Assembly: GCF_014898175.1 (NCBI RefSeq)
Contig: NZ_CP062948.1
Coordinates: forward strand, 2,604,001 to 2,668,000
Direction: 5' to 3'
Length of the DNA: 64,000 bases
From: Bifidobacterium lemurum
Lineage (GTDB): Bacteria; Actinomycetota; Actinomycetes; Actinomycetales; Bifidobacteriaceae
Part shown: in pieces, positions 9,240 to 17,040 of the stretch
Layout of the letters: every line of letters begins with the position of its first letter
Numbering within the stretch: the stretch's first letter is position 1
Translations under genes and position numbers: made by a program
The notes under the pieces: generated by a model
Told to the model about the DNA's origin: nothing
Seen by the model: only the letters and a program-made list of their open reading frames with translations
Database searches by the model: none

Positions 9240-10283
9240 CTACTCTTCGGTTCCGTCGCTGTCGGCCGAATCGCGCAAGGCGGTGCCGGTCAGTTCCAGA
9301 AACACGTCGTTCAGGGAGGGCGGGCGGCTGGTCAGATGCCCGACGTTGACGCCCGACGCGTTGAGCATGTCGAGCAGATCGGCGAGATTGCGTTCGCCGC
9401 GTCTGCAGCGCACGTCCAATTCCTTGCCGTCCCAAGCGGCTTCGATGACGAACGGCAGCGCGCGGATCCGCCGCAGCGTCACGTCGTCAAGGTCCAGGGT
9501 CGCGACGCTGATGCGCTCCCCCATGCCGATCATGTTTTTGAGTTCCTCGGCGGTGCCGAGCGCGAGATGCCGGCCGTGGTCCATGATGAGGATGCGGTCG
9601 GCGATCCGTTCGACCTCCTCCATGTAATGGCTGGTGTATACGATGGTCGCACCTTCGCGGTTGAGCCGCTGGATGCCCTCGAGAATGGCGTTGCGGCTTT
9701 GCGGATCGACGGCCACAGTCGGCTCGTCGAAGAAGATCAGCTCCGGCCGGTGGGCGATGCCGCAGGCGATGTTGAGTCGGCGTTTGAGGCCTCCGGAGAG
9801 TTTGCCGGGGCGGAACCTGCGGAACTCCCCCAATCCGACGAAATCGATGGCCTGATCGACTAGTTCGGCGCGGCGCTTGCGCTCGGTTACGTACAGCGAA
9901 CAGAAGTAGTCGATGTTCTCTGTGACGGTAAGCTCGTTGAACACGGCCACGTTCTGCGGCACGATGCCGATACGTCGCTTCACGTCGTAGCTGGTCGGCG
10001 TGACCGGTTCGCCGAACACGCGGATCTCTCCCTCGTCATAGGTCAGCAATGCGAGGATGCAGTTGATAGCCGTGGATTTGCCGGAACCGTTGGGCCCGAG
10101 CAGACCGAAGATCTCACCTCGCCGCACGTCGAGGTCGAAATAATCCAAGGCCAGCATGTCACCGTACCGTTTGACCAATCCCTTCACTTCGACCGCCGAA
10201 TCCGACACGTCATCGCCTCCATCCCGCGCCGACGATGCCGCCCGCACGTCAGACGGACGCGATTCGTTTGCTATATCCCTCAT
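9240..10283 (-). CDS. ABC-2 exporter ATP-binding protein
   Basis: Nucleotide-binding subunit of the exporter (347 residues from ATG 10281-10283). Walker A GPNGSGKST, the Q-loop region IVPQNVAVF, signature LSGGLKRRLNIACG and Walker B LIFFDEPTVAVDP are all visible. The D-loop reads VAVD instead of the commoner xGLD. A C-terminal extension of about 80 residues follows the H-loop YTSHYMEE, as in DrrA-type drug exporter ATPases. The start is chosen because GGGAGGG lies 6 bases upstream; an in-frame start at 10325 has no such site. It is divergent from the sensor kinase gene. Confidence 0.9.
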   Translation of the reverse strand: MRDIANESRPSDVRAASSARDGGDDVSDSAVEVKGLVKRYGDMLALDYFDLDVRRGEIFGLLGPNGSGKSTAINCILALLTYDEGEIRVFGEPVTPTSYDVKRRIGIVPQNVAVFNELTVTENIDYFCSLYVTERKRRAELVDQAIDFVGLGEFRRFRPGKLSGGLKRRLNIACGIAHRPELIFFDEPTVAVDPQSRNAILEGIQRLNREGATIVYTSHYMEEVERIADRILIMDHGRHLALGTAEELKNMIGMGERISVATLDLDDVTLRRIRALPFVIEAAWDGKELDVRCRRGERNLADLLDMLNASGVNVGHLTSRPPSLNDVFLELTGTALRDSADSDGTEE

Positions 10284-10374
10284 CATCACCCTCCCATACT
10301 CGTCGTTACCTCCATCATCGCCCATGCGCAGGGCTCGACACCGGTGACCACACTCACTATTCGACTTTCGACAA

Positions 10375-10420
10375 TGACATTTGTCACGGCCGCGCAGCCG
10401 ACGAAGATGAGTAGACTCAT
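10375..10420. promoter_or_regulatory. Two palindromes between exporter operon and sensor kinase
   Basis: TGACA-TT-TGTCA (10375-10386) and ATGAGT-AG-ACTCAT (10407-10420) lie in the divergent region. Both are symmetrical six-or-so base half-sites of the kind NarL/LuxR-type regulators bind. The second overlaps the candidate kinase start codons. Confidence 0.4.
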
Positions 10421-11741
10421 GCTTGTGACCGGATTATTGGACAAGTTGCTGCTGATGGCGCTGTGCGCGCTGCTGCTTGTCCAATGGCGGGGTGCCGTCA
10501 CGGCGCGGGATGTCGCCGTGATACTGACGGCCGTCTGCTGCGCGTCGGCGACGGAATGGATGCTCACCACGATGCGGTTCTCTTGGGCGTGGGTTCCCGG
10601 ATGTCTGATGATCGTATGCTCGCTGATATTGCCGACGTTTCTTTTCACCCTGCCGACGGTCGCGTTCGACGCCTGCCGCCTTGCCGATCATCCCAACACG
10701 GCACGGAACCCTCATCAACGCCTCGCAATGCAGCGTTCGGAATCCTGGCTGCGGCAGATTGGCCGTGTCACGGTATTGCCGTATCTGTGGATGGTCCCGC
10801 TGTGCTGGACGCTGCTGGCCCATCCCGACTGGCGCGCCACCGGTGCCGTGATCGCCCTGTTGACGGTGATGGCGTTCCTGTGGGGATCGTCCGCGCACCG
10901 GCAGACGCTGACGGGACTTCGTTTGAACCGCATACAGGATGAGCGACGCAACAGCGTGCGGGCGCTGCGAGATCAGCTCTCCGACGCCCACGAGGATCGC
11001 ATGACGGCTACCCGCACCGCCATGCTGAATGAGCGCACACGCATCGCACGCGACATCCACGATAATGTGGGCCATCTGCTCACCCGCGCGATCATGCAGA
11101 GCGAGGCGTCGCGCGTGCTCGCCGAAGCGAGGCATGACGCCGTATCCGAGCAGGGCTTCGCCGATATTCACAGCACACTTGACGAGGCCATGACGATGGT
11201 GCGGCGTTCCGTGCATGATCTTGATGACGAGGGGGTCGATTTCGCCGCGTGGATGGCGGATGCCGCCCGTTCGACGGGCCGACTGCGTGTCGACCTGCGC
11301 AGCACCGTCACCGACGCGCCCGCGCCGGTCGCCCGCTGTTTCGCCGTGGTTATCCGCGAATCCCTATCCAATGCCGCGCGACACAGCACGGCCAACCGGG
11401 TGACGGTGGTCGCGCAGGAGTTCCCCGCGTTCTGGCAGCTGGTCGTACAGGATAACGGCGATGCCGTCGCATGGAGGAATCCCCACGGCAGCGGAGGGAT
11501 CGCGCCGACGATGCCCTCGCGTCCGACCGGCAGGACCGCAGTCATGCCGCGCGAGGACCGCCGCGGTATGGGATTGGCCGATATCGAAGCCAGGGTGCGG
11601 GCTCTCGATGGCGTCTGCTCGACTGGCCCTCATGGCGATGGATGGCGGGTGTTCGTGTCGATTCCCAAAGCGCCGTTCGCGCATCGCAACGGCGAGATTC
11701 AATCCTTAGCCCGGAATACGAGGAATGGAGCGGATTCATGA
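10407..11741 (+). CDS. NarL-family sensor histidine kinase (HisKA_3)
   Basis: Membrane sensor of about 444 residues. Four to five hydrophobic segments (about 10-26, 34-50, 60-85, 120-160) precede a dimerisation/phosphoacceptor helix with ARDIHDNVGHLL, where His218 is the likely phosphorylated residue, and a HATPase_c domain with the N-box RESLSNAARHS near residue 310. The G-box region is interrupted by a Pro/Gly/Arg-rich loop before RRGMGLADIEARV. The start is uncertain (ATG 10407 or 10419, or farther upstream) because no strong ribosome binding site stands out. It overlaps the regulator gene by 4 bases (ATGA). It probably senses substrates of the divergent ABC-2 exporter. Confidence 0.85.
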   Translation: MSRLMLVTGLLDKLLLMALCALLLVQWRGAVTARDVAVILTAVCCASATEWMLTTMRFSWAWVPGCLMIVCSLILPTFLFTLPTVAFDACRLADHPNTARNPHQRLAMQRSESWLRQIGRVTVLPYLWMVPLCWTLLAHPDWRATGAVIALLTVMAFLWGSSAHRQTLTGLRLNRIQDERRNSVRALRDQLSDAHEDRMTATRTAMLNERTRIARDIHDNVGHLLTRAIMQSEASRVLAEARHDAVSEQGFADIHSTLDEAMTMVRRSVHDLDDEGVDFAAWMADAARSTGRLRVDLRSTVTDAPAPVARCFAVVIRESLSNAARHSTANRVTVVAQEFPAFWQLVVQDNGDAVAWRNPHGSGGIAPTMPSRPTGRTAVMPREDRRGMGLADIEARVRALDGVCSTGPHGDGWRVFVSIPKAPFAHRNGEIQSLARNTRNGADS

Positions 11742-12571
11742 AAGTGGCCATCGCGGACGACGACGCCATCGTGTGTTCGTCGCTCACCACGATTTTTCAG
11801 GCGACGGGCGTCGCCCAAGTGGCTTGGACGGCCGCCGACGGGGCCGAAGCGCTGGAACGCTACCGTTCCGGACCGGCGATGCGGCCCGATGTGATGCTGA
11901 TCGACATCCAAATGCCCGGCATGGACGGACTGGAGGCCGCGCGCCGCATGCTCGATTTCGATAAGGCGGCCCGCATCCTGTTCCTCACCACCTTCGCGGA
12001 CAAGTCCTATATCGACGAAGCCATGGCGTTGGGCGCGAAAGGCTACCTCATCAAACAGGATGTGGCCTCGGTCGCACCGGCCGTGCAGGCGGTGATGGCC
12101 GGACAGATCGTGCTCGGCGCCGAAGTGCTTGGCAAACTCACCGGCGTGGGGGCCGAACGCAGCGTGGAGAATGACGGACGGTCCCCTCTCTCCCAATCTG
12201 AATCCTCCGCCGGAACGCACAATACTCCCAGCGTTCGTGCCGGGAACGACAATGCCGGAGGACGCAGCCGCGACATCACCATCAATGGCGGCGACAGCGC
12301 CACGGACAAAGACCTACGCCTACTGCATTCGTTATCCGACCGCGAACGTGACGTCGCTGCCTTGGTCGCCGAAGGATTCGATAACCGCGAGATCGCCGCG
12401 CAACTGTTCCTCAGCGAAGGCACGGTACGCAACCGCATTAGCAACATCCTCGACAAGCTGCACCTGTCCAACCGCACCCAACTCGCCATCCTCTGGCTCA
12501 GACAGACTTCGCACAAAACTATTCCCTCCAACCGTCCGTGCGACCCTTTTAATCACCCAAAACGAGCATAG
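11738..12571 (+). CDS. NarL/LuxR-type response regulator with repeat-encoded C-terminal tail
   Basis: The receiver domain (1-125) has acidic residues D7-D9, phosphoacceptor D56 and K106. A long Ser/Asn/Gly-rich linker (about 137-190) leads to a LuxR HTH (195-255) with the helix pattern LSDRERDVAALVAEG and NREIAAQLFLSEGTVRNRI. Most NarL-type proteins end soon after this HTH; here about 21 further residues (SHKTIPSNRPCDPFNHPKRA) and the TAG stop are encoded by the left part of the 171-bp repeat copy B, so the natural end has probably been replaced. It overlaps the kinase gene by 4 bases and likely controls the divergent exporter. Confidence 0.88.
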   Translation: MKVAIADDDAIVCSSLTTIFQATGVAQVAWTAADGAEALERYRSGPAMRPDVMLIDIQMPGMDGLEAARRMLDFDKAARILFLTTFADKSYIDEAMALGAKGYLIKQDVASVAPAVQAVMAGQIVLGAEVLGKLTGVGAERSVENDGRSPLSQSESSAGTHNTPSVRAGNDNAGGRSRDITINGGDSATDKDLRLLHSLSDRERDVAALVAEGFDNREIAAQLFLSEGTVRNRISNILDKLHLSNRTQLAILWLRQTSHKTIPSNRPCDPFNHPKRA

Positions 12572-12678
12572 AATGGTGATATTCCTCGGAATGTCACCAT
12601 TTCGTCTTGTGTGACAATGTGACTTTCCTGTGCGAAAGGTCGCACGGACTCCATCCAGCTTAGGCTTCGTGCGAAGGC
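12508..12678 (+). repeat. 171-bp structured repeat, copy B
   Basis: Same outline and length as copy A. The central hairpin reads AATGGTGATATTCC / GGAATGTCACCATT: relative to copy A, bases change on both sides so that pairing is kept (one pair becomes a G-T/U wobble). Its left 64 bases are read as the last codons of the response regulator. Confidence 0.8.
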
Positions 12679-12694
12679 TCCAACAACGATCTTC

Positions 12695-13432
12695 CTAAGA
12701 ACCGATATCAGCTGCGGCGGCTTCAAGCCAATTGCTGAATTCAATTGCAAGATGCCACTTATGGCCATCAACCACTTCTGTCATCGTCTTTTTCGGGAAT
12801 TCTATGCAGAGATGACCGTGCAAGCCCTCAGGCGTGTCCTGAAACTGATGTCTCGCGGCACCGACGCGCTTCCCATCAGAAAGTTTCGATACCCCTTCTA
12901 TTCGGTGGGGATGATTATCCAACAACGGAATATTGATGCAATTCGTTTCGTTGAAATAAATGGTGAACGCCGCCGCGAATGGTGACCCTCCATTGGTTTC
13001 ACACACATATTGCGTTCCATCTGGACGGTTATCAATAATGTAATGTTCAGGATGAGCCGCTAACATCGCCGGAATATTATTCTTCTTGACTTGCAGATCG
13101 AACCATGCGGTAAAGTCTTTCGCTGAAATTCCATTCGCATAGATATCTATCCCAGAGAGCACATATTCTTCATGTGACAAGCGTACGAATCTCCTGACGA
13201 GAATATCCGCCAAACGGGTTTCTTTTCTCATGAGCTTCTTCAAGACATCTTGTCCTAAATCCAACTTTCTTTGCAATATGAGTTGGCGGATTTCCGAAAG
13301 TTCTTCATTCTGGATTTTCAGGTTAAGTTTTCTAGACGCATGAACGCATCGTTCCATTTCCTTTTTCTGAACGTCCTCTCTGGAAATCTCACGTCCATCG
13401 ATTACGACACGAATTGAAACATCGCGAGCCAT
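12695..13432 (-). CDS. Protein of unknown function in an AT-rich insert
   Basis: I do not recognise this 245-residue protein. It looks cytosolic: no signal peptide or membrane segments. The first 100 residues are charged and probably helical; the rest looks like an alpha/beta fold with His-rich positions (AAHPEHYII, LLDNHPHRIEG, ARHQFQDTPEGLHGHL). ATG 13430-13432 is chosen because GGAGG stands 8 bases upstream. Base and codon use is clearly more AT-rich than in the surrounding genes, as for the divergent TetR gene, so both were probably acquired together. A TetR-type operator lies in the shared promoter region, so this gene is the probable TetR target. Confidence 0.6.
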   Translation of the reverse strand: MARDVSIRVVIDGREISREDVQKKEMERCVHASRKLNLKIQNEELSEIRQLILQRKLDLGQDVLKKLMRKETRLADILVRRFVRLSHEEYVLSGIDIYANGISAKDFTAWFDLQVKKNNIPAMLAAHPEHYIIDNRPDGTQYVCETNGGSPFAAAFTIYFNETNCINIPLLDNHPHRIEGVSKLSDGKRVGAARHQFQDTPEGLHGHLCIEFPKKTMTEVVDGHKWHLAIEFSNWLEAAAADIGS

Positions 13433-13521
13433 ATCCGTTTCCTCCAAAAGTAAACTGTTATGTCACTTTATATTGATATGCTAGCGTCGGACTTTAAGGT
13501 CAGCAATGTTTTCATGACAAA

Positions 13522-13547
13522 TGACACAAACTGGTCCGAATGTGTCA
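13522..13547. promoter_or_regulatory. Candidate TetR operator
   Basis: TGACACA (13522-13528) and TGTGTCA (13541-13547) are perfect inverted half-sites, with a second nested pair AAACTG / CAGTTT (13528-13533 and 13546-13551). The site lies just before the probable TetR start and within reach of the divergent gene's promoter. Confidence 0.55.
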
Positions 13548-13561
13548 GTTTGAGAGAATCG

Positions 13562-14131
13562 ATGTACCGTTCAAATAATCCCAGCGCCTTACGGTCGCAG
13601 ACCAGGATAATCAATTCCTTTTATCAACTTCTTAATGACACCGCTTACGAAGAAATATCTGTAAAGCAGATCATTTCAAAAAGTCAAATCTCAAGAAAAA
13701 CGTTCTATCGTAACTTTGATTCAAAAGAAGATGTTTTAATTAGCTGCATCTCCAAAATATTATCAGCTTACATTGAAGAGATGCATACTCAATCAGAAGT
13801 CACTCTGTCATGGATCATAGAACAAGCGTTCCGAATCCTTGAGCACAACAAGAATTTCTTTCAGCTGCTGCAAAGGGACAATCTGCTTTATCTTGTATTG
13901 AATGTCATCAACAGAGAAATTTTAGACGAGCATTTTTCTCTGTCCGACCAGAAATCGGATTTCAGCCGATATATTGTCTACTTTAATGTCGGAGCGCTGT
14001 TTAACGTTTTATCTCTATGGCTTGAGAAAGACGATGCTTATTCAGCCGACGATATTCTACGTTTTCTCAGTGATTACATGGCAGGCGGTATTACAAAAAA
14101 TTTGAAAAGCCCTCTGGTCATCCAACCATGA
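13562..14131 (+). CDS. TetR-family transcriptional regulator
   Basis: A 189-residue repressor-type protein. The N-terminal HTH covers about residues 12-50 (YEEISVKQIISKSQISRKTFY then RNFDSKEDV); the rest is a helical ligand-binding domain. The frame is open from 13460, but ATG 13562 gives the normal TetR length and leaves the palindromic operator upstream of the gene. AT-rich codon use matches its divergent neighbour and suggests transfer from a Firmicute. The ligand is unknown. Confidence 0.8.
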   Translation: MYRSNNPSALRSQTRIINSFYQLLNDTAYEEISVKQIISKSQISRKTFYRNFDSKEDVLISCISKILSAYIEEMHTQSEVTLSWIIEQAFRILEHNKNFFQLLQRDNLLYLVLNVINREILDEHFSLSDQKSDFSRYIVYFNVGALFNVLSLWLEKDDAYSADDILRFLSDYMAGGITKNLKSPLVIQP

Positions 14132-14177
14132 GTTCGTCAGATACGGTTCCGATATTCAAACGAAGACGCTCTTTTTT

Positions 14178-14229
14178 CTCGCCAAACTACATCCGACCGA
14201 CCGCACCCAACTCGCCATTCTCTGGTTCA
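14178..14229 (+). pseudogene. Remnant of a LuxR-type response regulator 3' end
   Basis: These 52 bases match 12449-12500, the end of the intact response regulator, at 43 of 52 positions and translate to LAKLHPTDRTQLAILWF against LDKLHLSNRTQLAILWL. No upstream part of such a gene is left. The AT-rich insert lies between the intact copy and this remnant. Confidence 0.6.
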
Positions 14230-14245
14230 ACCCCACCGCTAACCG

Positions 14246-14456
14246 GATCCTTGGACTCCGTTCGCCGTGCTCACTTCGCCCAGGATGACAGGAAACGGCC
14301 GCTCCGCCCAAGATGACGTTGAATGCCTACGCTTTGAGAAGAGATGTCTCGACTCCGCTCGACATGACGACATAGCCATCAACGTCTCCTGAGCAAAGCG
14401 AAGTCTTTTTCTATCATCCTGAGCGGAACGAAGTGGAGCCGAGGGATCTCCTGAGG
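14246..14456. repeat. Degenerate REP-like repeat cluster
   Basis: Several degenerate copies of the CTCCGCTC / TCATCCTGAGCG family occur here, including TCTCGACTCCGCTCGACATG and CATCCTGAGCGGAACGAAG. Together with the LuxR remnant this fills the 386-base gap before the next gene; no reading frame in it looks coding. Confidence 0.55.
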
Positions 14457-14517
14457 ATAAAACCGATATTACGGCTTACGATTGTTTAGATAGAATGTTG
14501 TGCGGAAGGAGGCTTGT

Positions 14518-14793
14518 ATGTCCACTGCGATATTTGATCCCAAGCCCATGAACGTAGATGCGGATGCTTTGCGCGTATTCAGCGGCCTCGCCAAGCTTAA
14601 AGGCATGACGCCGGATGAGTATGTCGCCGATTGGGTGAATTCGTTCAAGCCTGCCACCACAGGCGTCAGTGTGATCGGAGAAGATGAGGACGGGCCGATT
14701 TTCGACATCCCGGACGCTCTCGTATATCAGCCTCGATATGACGAGGACGGTGCGATGATTCTTCCCAAGTCCTGGAAAGACGATGATGACTGA
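14518..14793 (+). CDS. Probable antitoxin of a PemK/MazF-like pair
   Basis: A small acidic protein of 91 residues with an acidic tail (SWKDDDD). AAGGAGG precedes ATG 14518 at good spacing. It overlaps the following MazF/PemK-like gene by 11 bases, in the normal antitoxin-first order. I recognise no DNA-binding motif with certainty; the antitoxin role is inferred from size, charge, overlap and partner. Confidence 0.5.
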   Translation: MSTAIFDPKPMNVDADALRVFSGLAKLKGMTPDEYVADWVNSFKPATTGVSVIGEDEDGPIFDIPDALVYQPRYDEDGAMILPKSWKDDDD

Positions 14794-15157
14794 TCGCAAG
14801 CCTCTTCCTGATCAATTGCGTCGTTTCGACGTGGTACGCGCTTGGGTGAGGTACGAGGACGATAAAGGACGCGGCAAGTATCGCCCCATTGCAGTGATCA
14901 GAATCTCCAATGACGGTGAGGAAGGCGTGGGAATAAAGGTCACCAGTAATCCCACATGGACCGAGGAAGGCGACATTCATATCGAGGATTGGGCCGAGGC
15001 CGGACTCGATCACCTCAGCACCGCCCGCTGCGCGCAACTTGTGCGCTTTGAGACTGCGCGACTCGATGGCTACTATGGCCATTTGTCCCGCAACGACATC
15101 GAACGACTGAGTCAGGTCATTACGTCGCTACCGCCGGAACGATTCGTCTGGCTCTAG
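14783..15157 (+). CDS. PemK/MazF-like toxin
   Basis: A 124-residue protein with features of the MazF/PemK endoribonuclease fold: an early strand FDVVRAWVRYEDDKGRGKYRPIAV with the family's basic-Arg-Pro turn (KYRP), a central VTSNP strand, and the terminal pattern IEDWAEAGLDHLSTARCAQLV then YGHLSRNDIERL, which matches the 'DW..AGL..pS.vR' and 'iG.Ls..D' ends of the family. Starts at ATG 14783 or 14786 overlap the antitoxin stop. If active it would cleave mRNA. Activity is not shown by sequence alone. Confidence 0.6.
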   Translation: MMTDRKPLPDQLRRFDVVRAWVRYEDDKGRGKYRPIAVIRISNDGEEGVGIKVTSNPTWTEEGDIHIEDWAEAGLDHLSTARCAQLVRFETARLDGYYGHLSRNDIERLSQVITSLPPERFVWL

Positions 15158-15211
15158 CGTGATTACACACGTCTAGAGCCAGCGGAAGACAGACACTAAA
15201 GCTCTCCGTCG

Positions 15212-16282
15212 CTACCGGTCACGGTGGCTTTTGAAGATTTGGATGATCAGCGCGGCGATGCCGCAGCATAGGGCGCCGATGGGCCACGACAGCCAGAACA
15301 GGCCTTGTCCGGTGCGCCATCCGTCGGACCAATCCATCTCACCGATGGGCTCGCCCGTGAACAGAAGCAGCAGGGCGATGATAGTGGCGATGATCATAAT
15401 GATGCCGCACACGGCGCCGGTGAGCTCCCCGTAGCGGTCTCGCTCGCCGGCGCGTTCCTTGCGTTCCTTTTCCAAAGAGGCGTTGCGCCCCTCGATATTC
15501 ATCAACTCATGGCGAACACCCACATAGACGAACAGCCATACGCCAACCGCGACCGTCATCAGCATGAGGCATACCGGCCATCCGTCGTCGACGCCCAACA
15601 CCTCGTCGGCGTATATCAGTATCAGAATGCCGATGATGATGACGGCGATACCGACGACCACGCCCACAGCGGTACGTCGCGCGGCGGATGTGCGGTCGGC
15701 GTCGGTGTAGAAATCCTCGATGAACGGGTGTTGGCGATTGAAGTCAGCGTGCCTCATGCCGCCTGGAATCAGCAGGGCCAATCCTATGACCGTGCCGACG
15801 AATACGAACAAGACGGACAGCACCTCGTTCCATGAGCTCGACCCGATGATCGAATGGTTGTCGTCGAACAGACTCGCCAATCCGACTCCGATGATGATCG
15901 CCGCGACGCCGGACGCGACCATAAGGGCGAACTGGCGCACATGATCGTCGTAGCCGGTCATATCCTGCGCCGGTTCCTCGGATGCCGTCATCGATAATCC
16001 ACCGTTCCCGACTCGCCGATCGTCGATGGTTTCAGTGAGAGCGGAGGCATCGTGGGACGAGACGGCCGGATTCGCGGGATTGCGCACGTCTCCCATGACC
16101 AGATCGTCCAGCGTGCAGCCGAACAGGTCGCAGATCATCAGCAGCTTGTCCATTTCGGGATACGCTTTTTCACTCTCCCATTTGGAGATGGACTGGCGTG
16201 AGACGCCCAACAGCATCGCCAGACGCTCCTGGGTCAGATTGCGGCTCGCTCTCAGATATTGCAGATTGTCGCGGAAACTTAT
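15212..16282 (-). CDS. XRE-type membrane-anchored regulator lacking a canonical start codon
   Basis: An N-terminal XRE/Cro HTH (about residues 3-60: FRDNLQYLRA, TQERLAMLLGVSRQSISKWE) is followed by a linker and six membrane segments (about residues 115-350), a layout common in actinobacterial and Firmicute envelope regulators. The HTH begins IS-FRDNLQ where relatives begin with Met, and that first codon here is ATA (16280-16282), placed 7 bases after AGGAG. No ATG, GTG or TTG lies between the in-frame upstream TAA and this codon; the first in-frame ATG (16216) would cut the HTH in half. The gene is therefore weakly initiated at ATA or damaged. Coordinates assume ATA. Confidence 0.7.
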   Translation of the reverse strand: MSFRDNLQYLRASRNLTQERLAMLLGVSRQSISKWESEKAYPEMDKLLMICDLFGCTLDDLVMGDVRNPANPAVSSHDASALTETIDDRRVGNGGLSMTASEEPAQDMTGYDDHVRQFALMVASGVAAIIIGVGLASLFDDNHSIIGSSSWNEVLSVLFVFVGTVIGLALLIPGGMRHADFNRQHPFIEDFYTDADRTSAARRTAVGVVVGIAVIIIGILILIYADEVLGVDDGWPVCLMLMTVAVGVWLFVYVGVRHELMNIEGRNASLEKERKERAGERDRYGELTGAVCGIIMIIATIIALLLLFTGEPIGEMDWSDGWRTGQGLFWLSWPIGALCCGIAALIIQIFKSHRDR

Positions 16283-16421
16283 CGCGGGACTCCTTACCGG
16301 TTACGCATCAGTGTACGGCCTTCACTATGCGGCATCGACGCGTCCTTGCGCTACCAACTTGCGGTCGCATCCCGATTTTTCTCCGCAACCCACGGTTGCA
16401 TCGGCGTCATTCCAACGTTTT

Positions 16422-16448
16422 CGCAACCCGTCATCCTGACGGGTTGCG
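16422..16448. terminator. Perfect 12-bp hairpin
   Basis: CGCAACCCGTCA-TCC-TGACGGGTTGCG is perfectly symmetrical and overlaps the left boundary of repeat copy C. There is no T-run on either side, so terminator function is a guess. The remainder of 16283-16617 holds repeat copy C and no gene. Confidence 0.4.
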
Positions 16449-16614
16449 CACAGCATTATTCCCACCAAGTATTCGTGTGACCCTTTGTCAACCCGAAACG
16501 AACAGGAAATGGCGGCATTCCAAGGAATGCCGCCATTTCGTCTTGTGAGGCGATGTGACTTTCGTGTGCGGAAAAGTCGCACGGCATCCACTTTCCGAGA
16601 ATCCCGTGCGAACC
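16444..16614 (+). repeat. 171-bp structured repeat, copy C
   Basis: Third copy, again 171 bases and in the same orientation, with the central hairpin AATGGCGGCATTCC-AA-GGAATGCCGCCATT intact. Its ends (TTGCGCA and CGTGCGAA) are slightly degenerate. Confidence 0.78.
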
Positions 16615-16617
16615 CGC

Positions 16618-16824
16618 TCAACAGCAACAGCTCGTATTGGGATGCAGACGGTCGTATTCCTCGCGGGCGCGCAGGTATTCGACCTCGCTCATCGGGGTTT
16701 CGCCGGGATGTTCGACGGCGAAATGCTCGAGATAATGGTCGTAGCGCGCTTCGCCGCTGACCTCGCGCAGATACCAGACGACGCCGCGCCATGCGCGCTC
16801 GAGTTTGTCCAATACGACGTTCAT
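16618..16824 (-). CDS. YbdD/YjiX family small protein
   Basis: A 68-residue protein with the family pattern LERAWRGVVWYLREVSGEARYDHYLEH (as separate blocks LERAWRGVVWYLREV and GEARYDHYLEH), ending in SCCC. YbdD-type proteins are encoded directly after CstA/BtsT-type transporters and are thought to assist or regulate them. ATG 16822-16824 is preceded by GGAAAG; a longer frame from 16848 lacks family similarity. It follows cstA on the same strand after a spacer of about 215 bases that carries REP-like repeats. Confidence 0.8.
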   Translation of the reverse strand: MNVVLDKLERAWRGVVWYLREVSGEARYDHYLEHFAVEHPGETPMSEVEYLRAREEYDRLHPNTSCCC

Positions 16825-16854
16825 GTTCTTTCCACCAGTTCGAATCATATATAG

Positions 16855-17004
16855 GACCCGTCATTCTGCGAGGAGATGCTTCGACTCCGCTCAGCATTAT
16901 CACCGTTATTCTGAGCGGAGCACAAAGTACGGAGTCGAAGAATCCCTTACCCATTGCGAGTGAGATTCTTCGACGCCGCTGCGCTCCGCTCAGAATGACG
17001 CAAC
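16855..17004. repeat. REP-like repeat cluster between cstA and ybdD
   Basis: GATGCTTCGACTCCGCTCAG with the inverted TTCTGAGCGGAG and GGAGTCGAAGAATC, then a second pair ending CTCCGCTCAGAATGACG. It belongs to the same family as 4998-5086 and can form a long hairpin in the cstA-ybdD transcript. Confidence 0.65.
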
Positions 17005-17040
17005 GTGGGGACGTGCGTCACACCCCAGCCGCAGCCCGGA

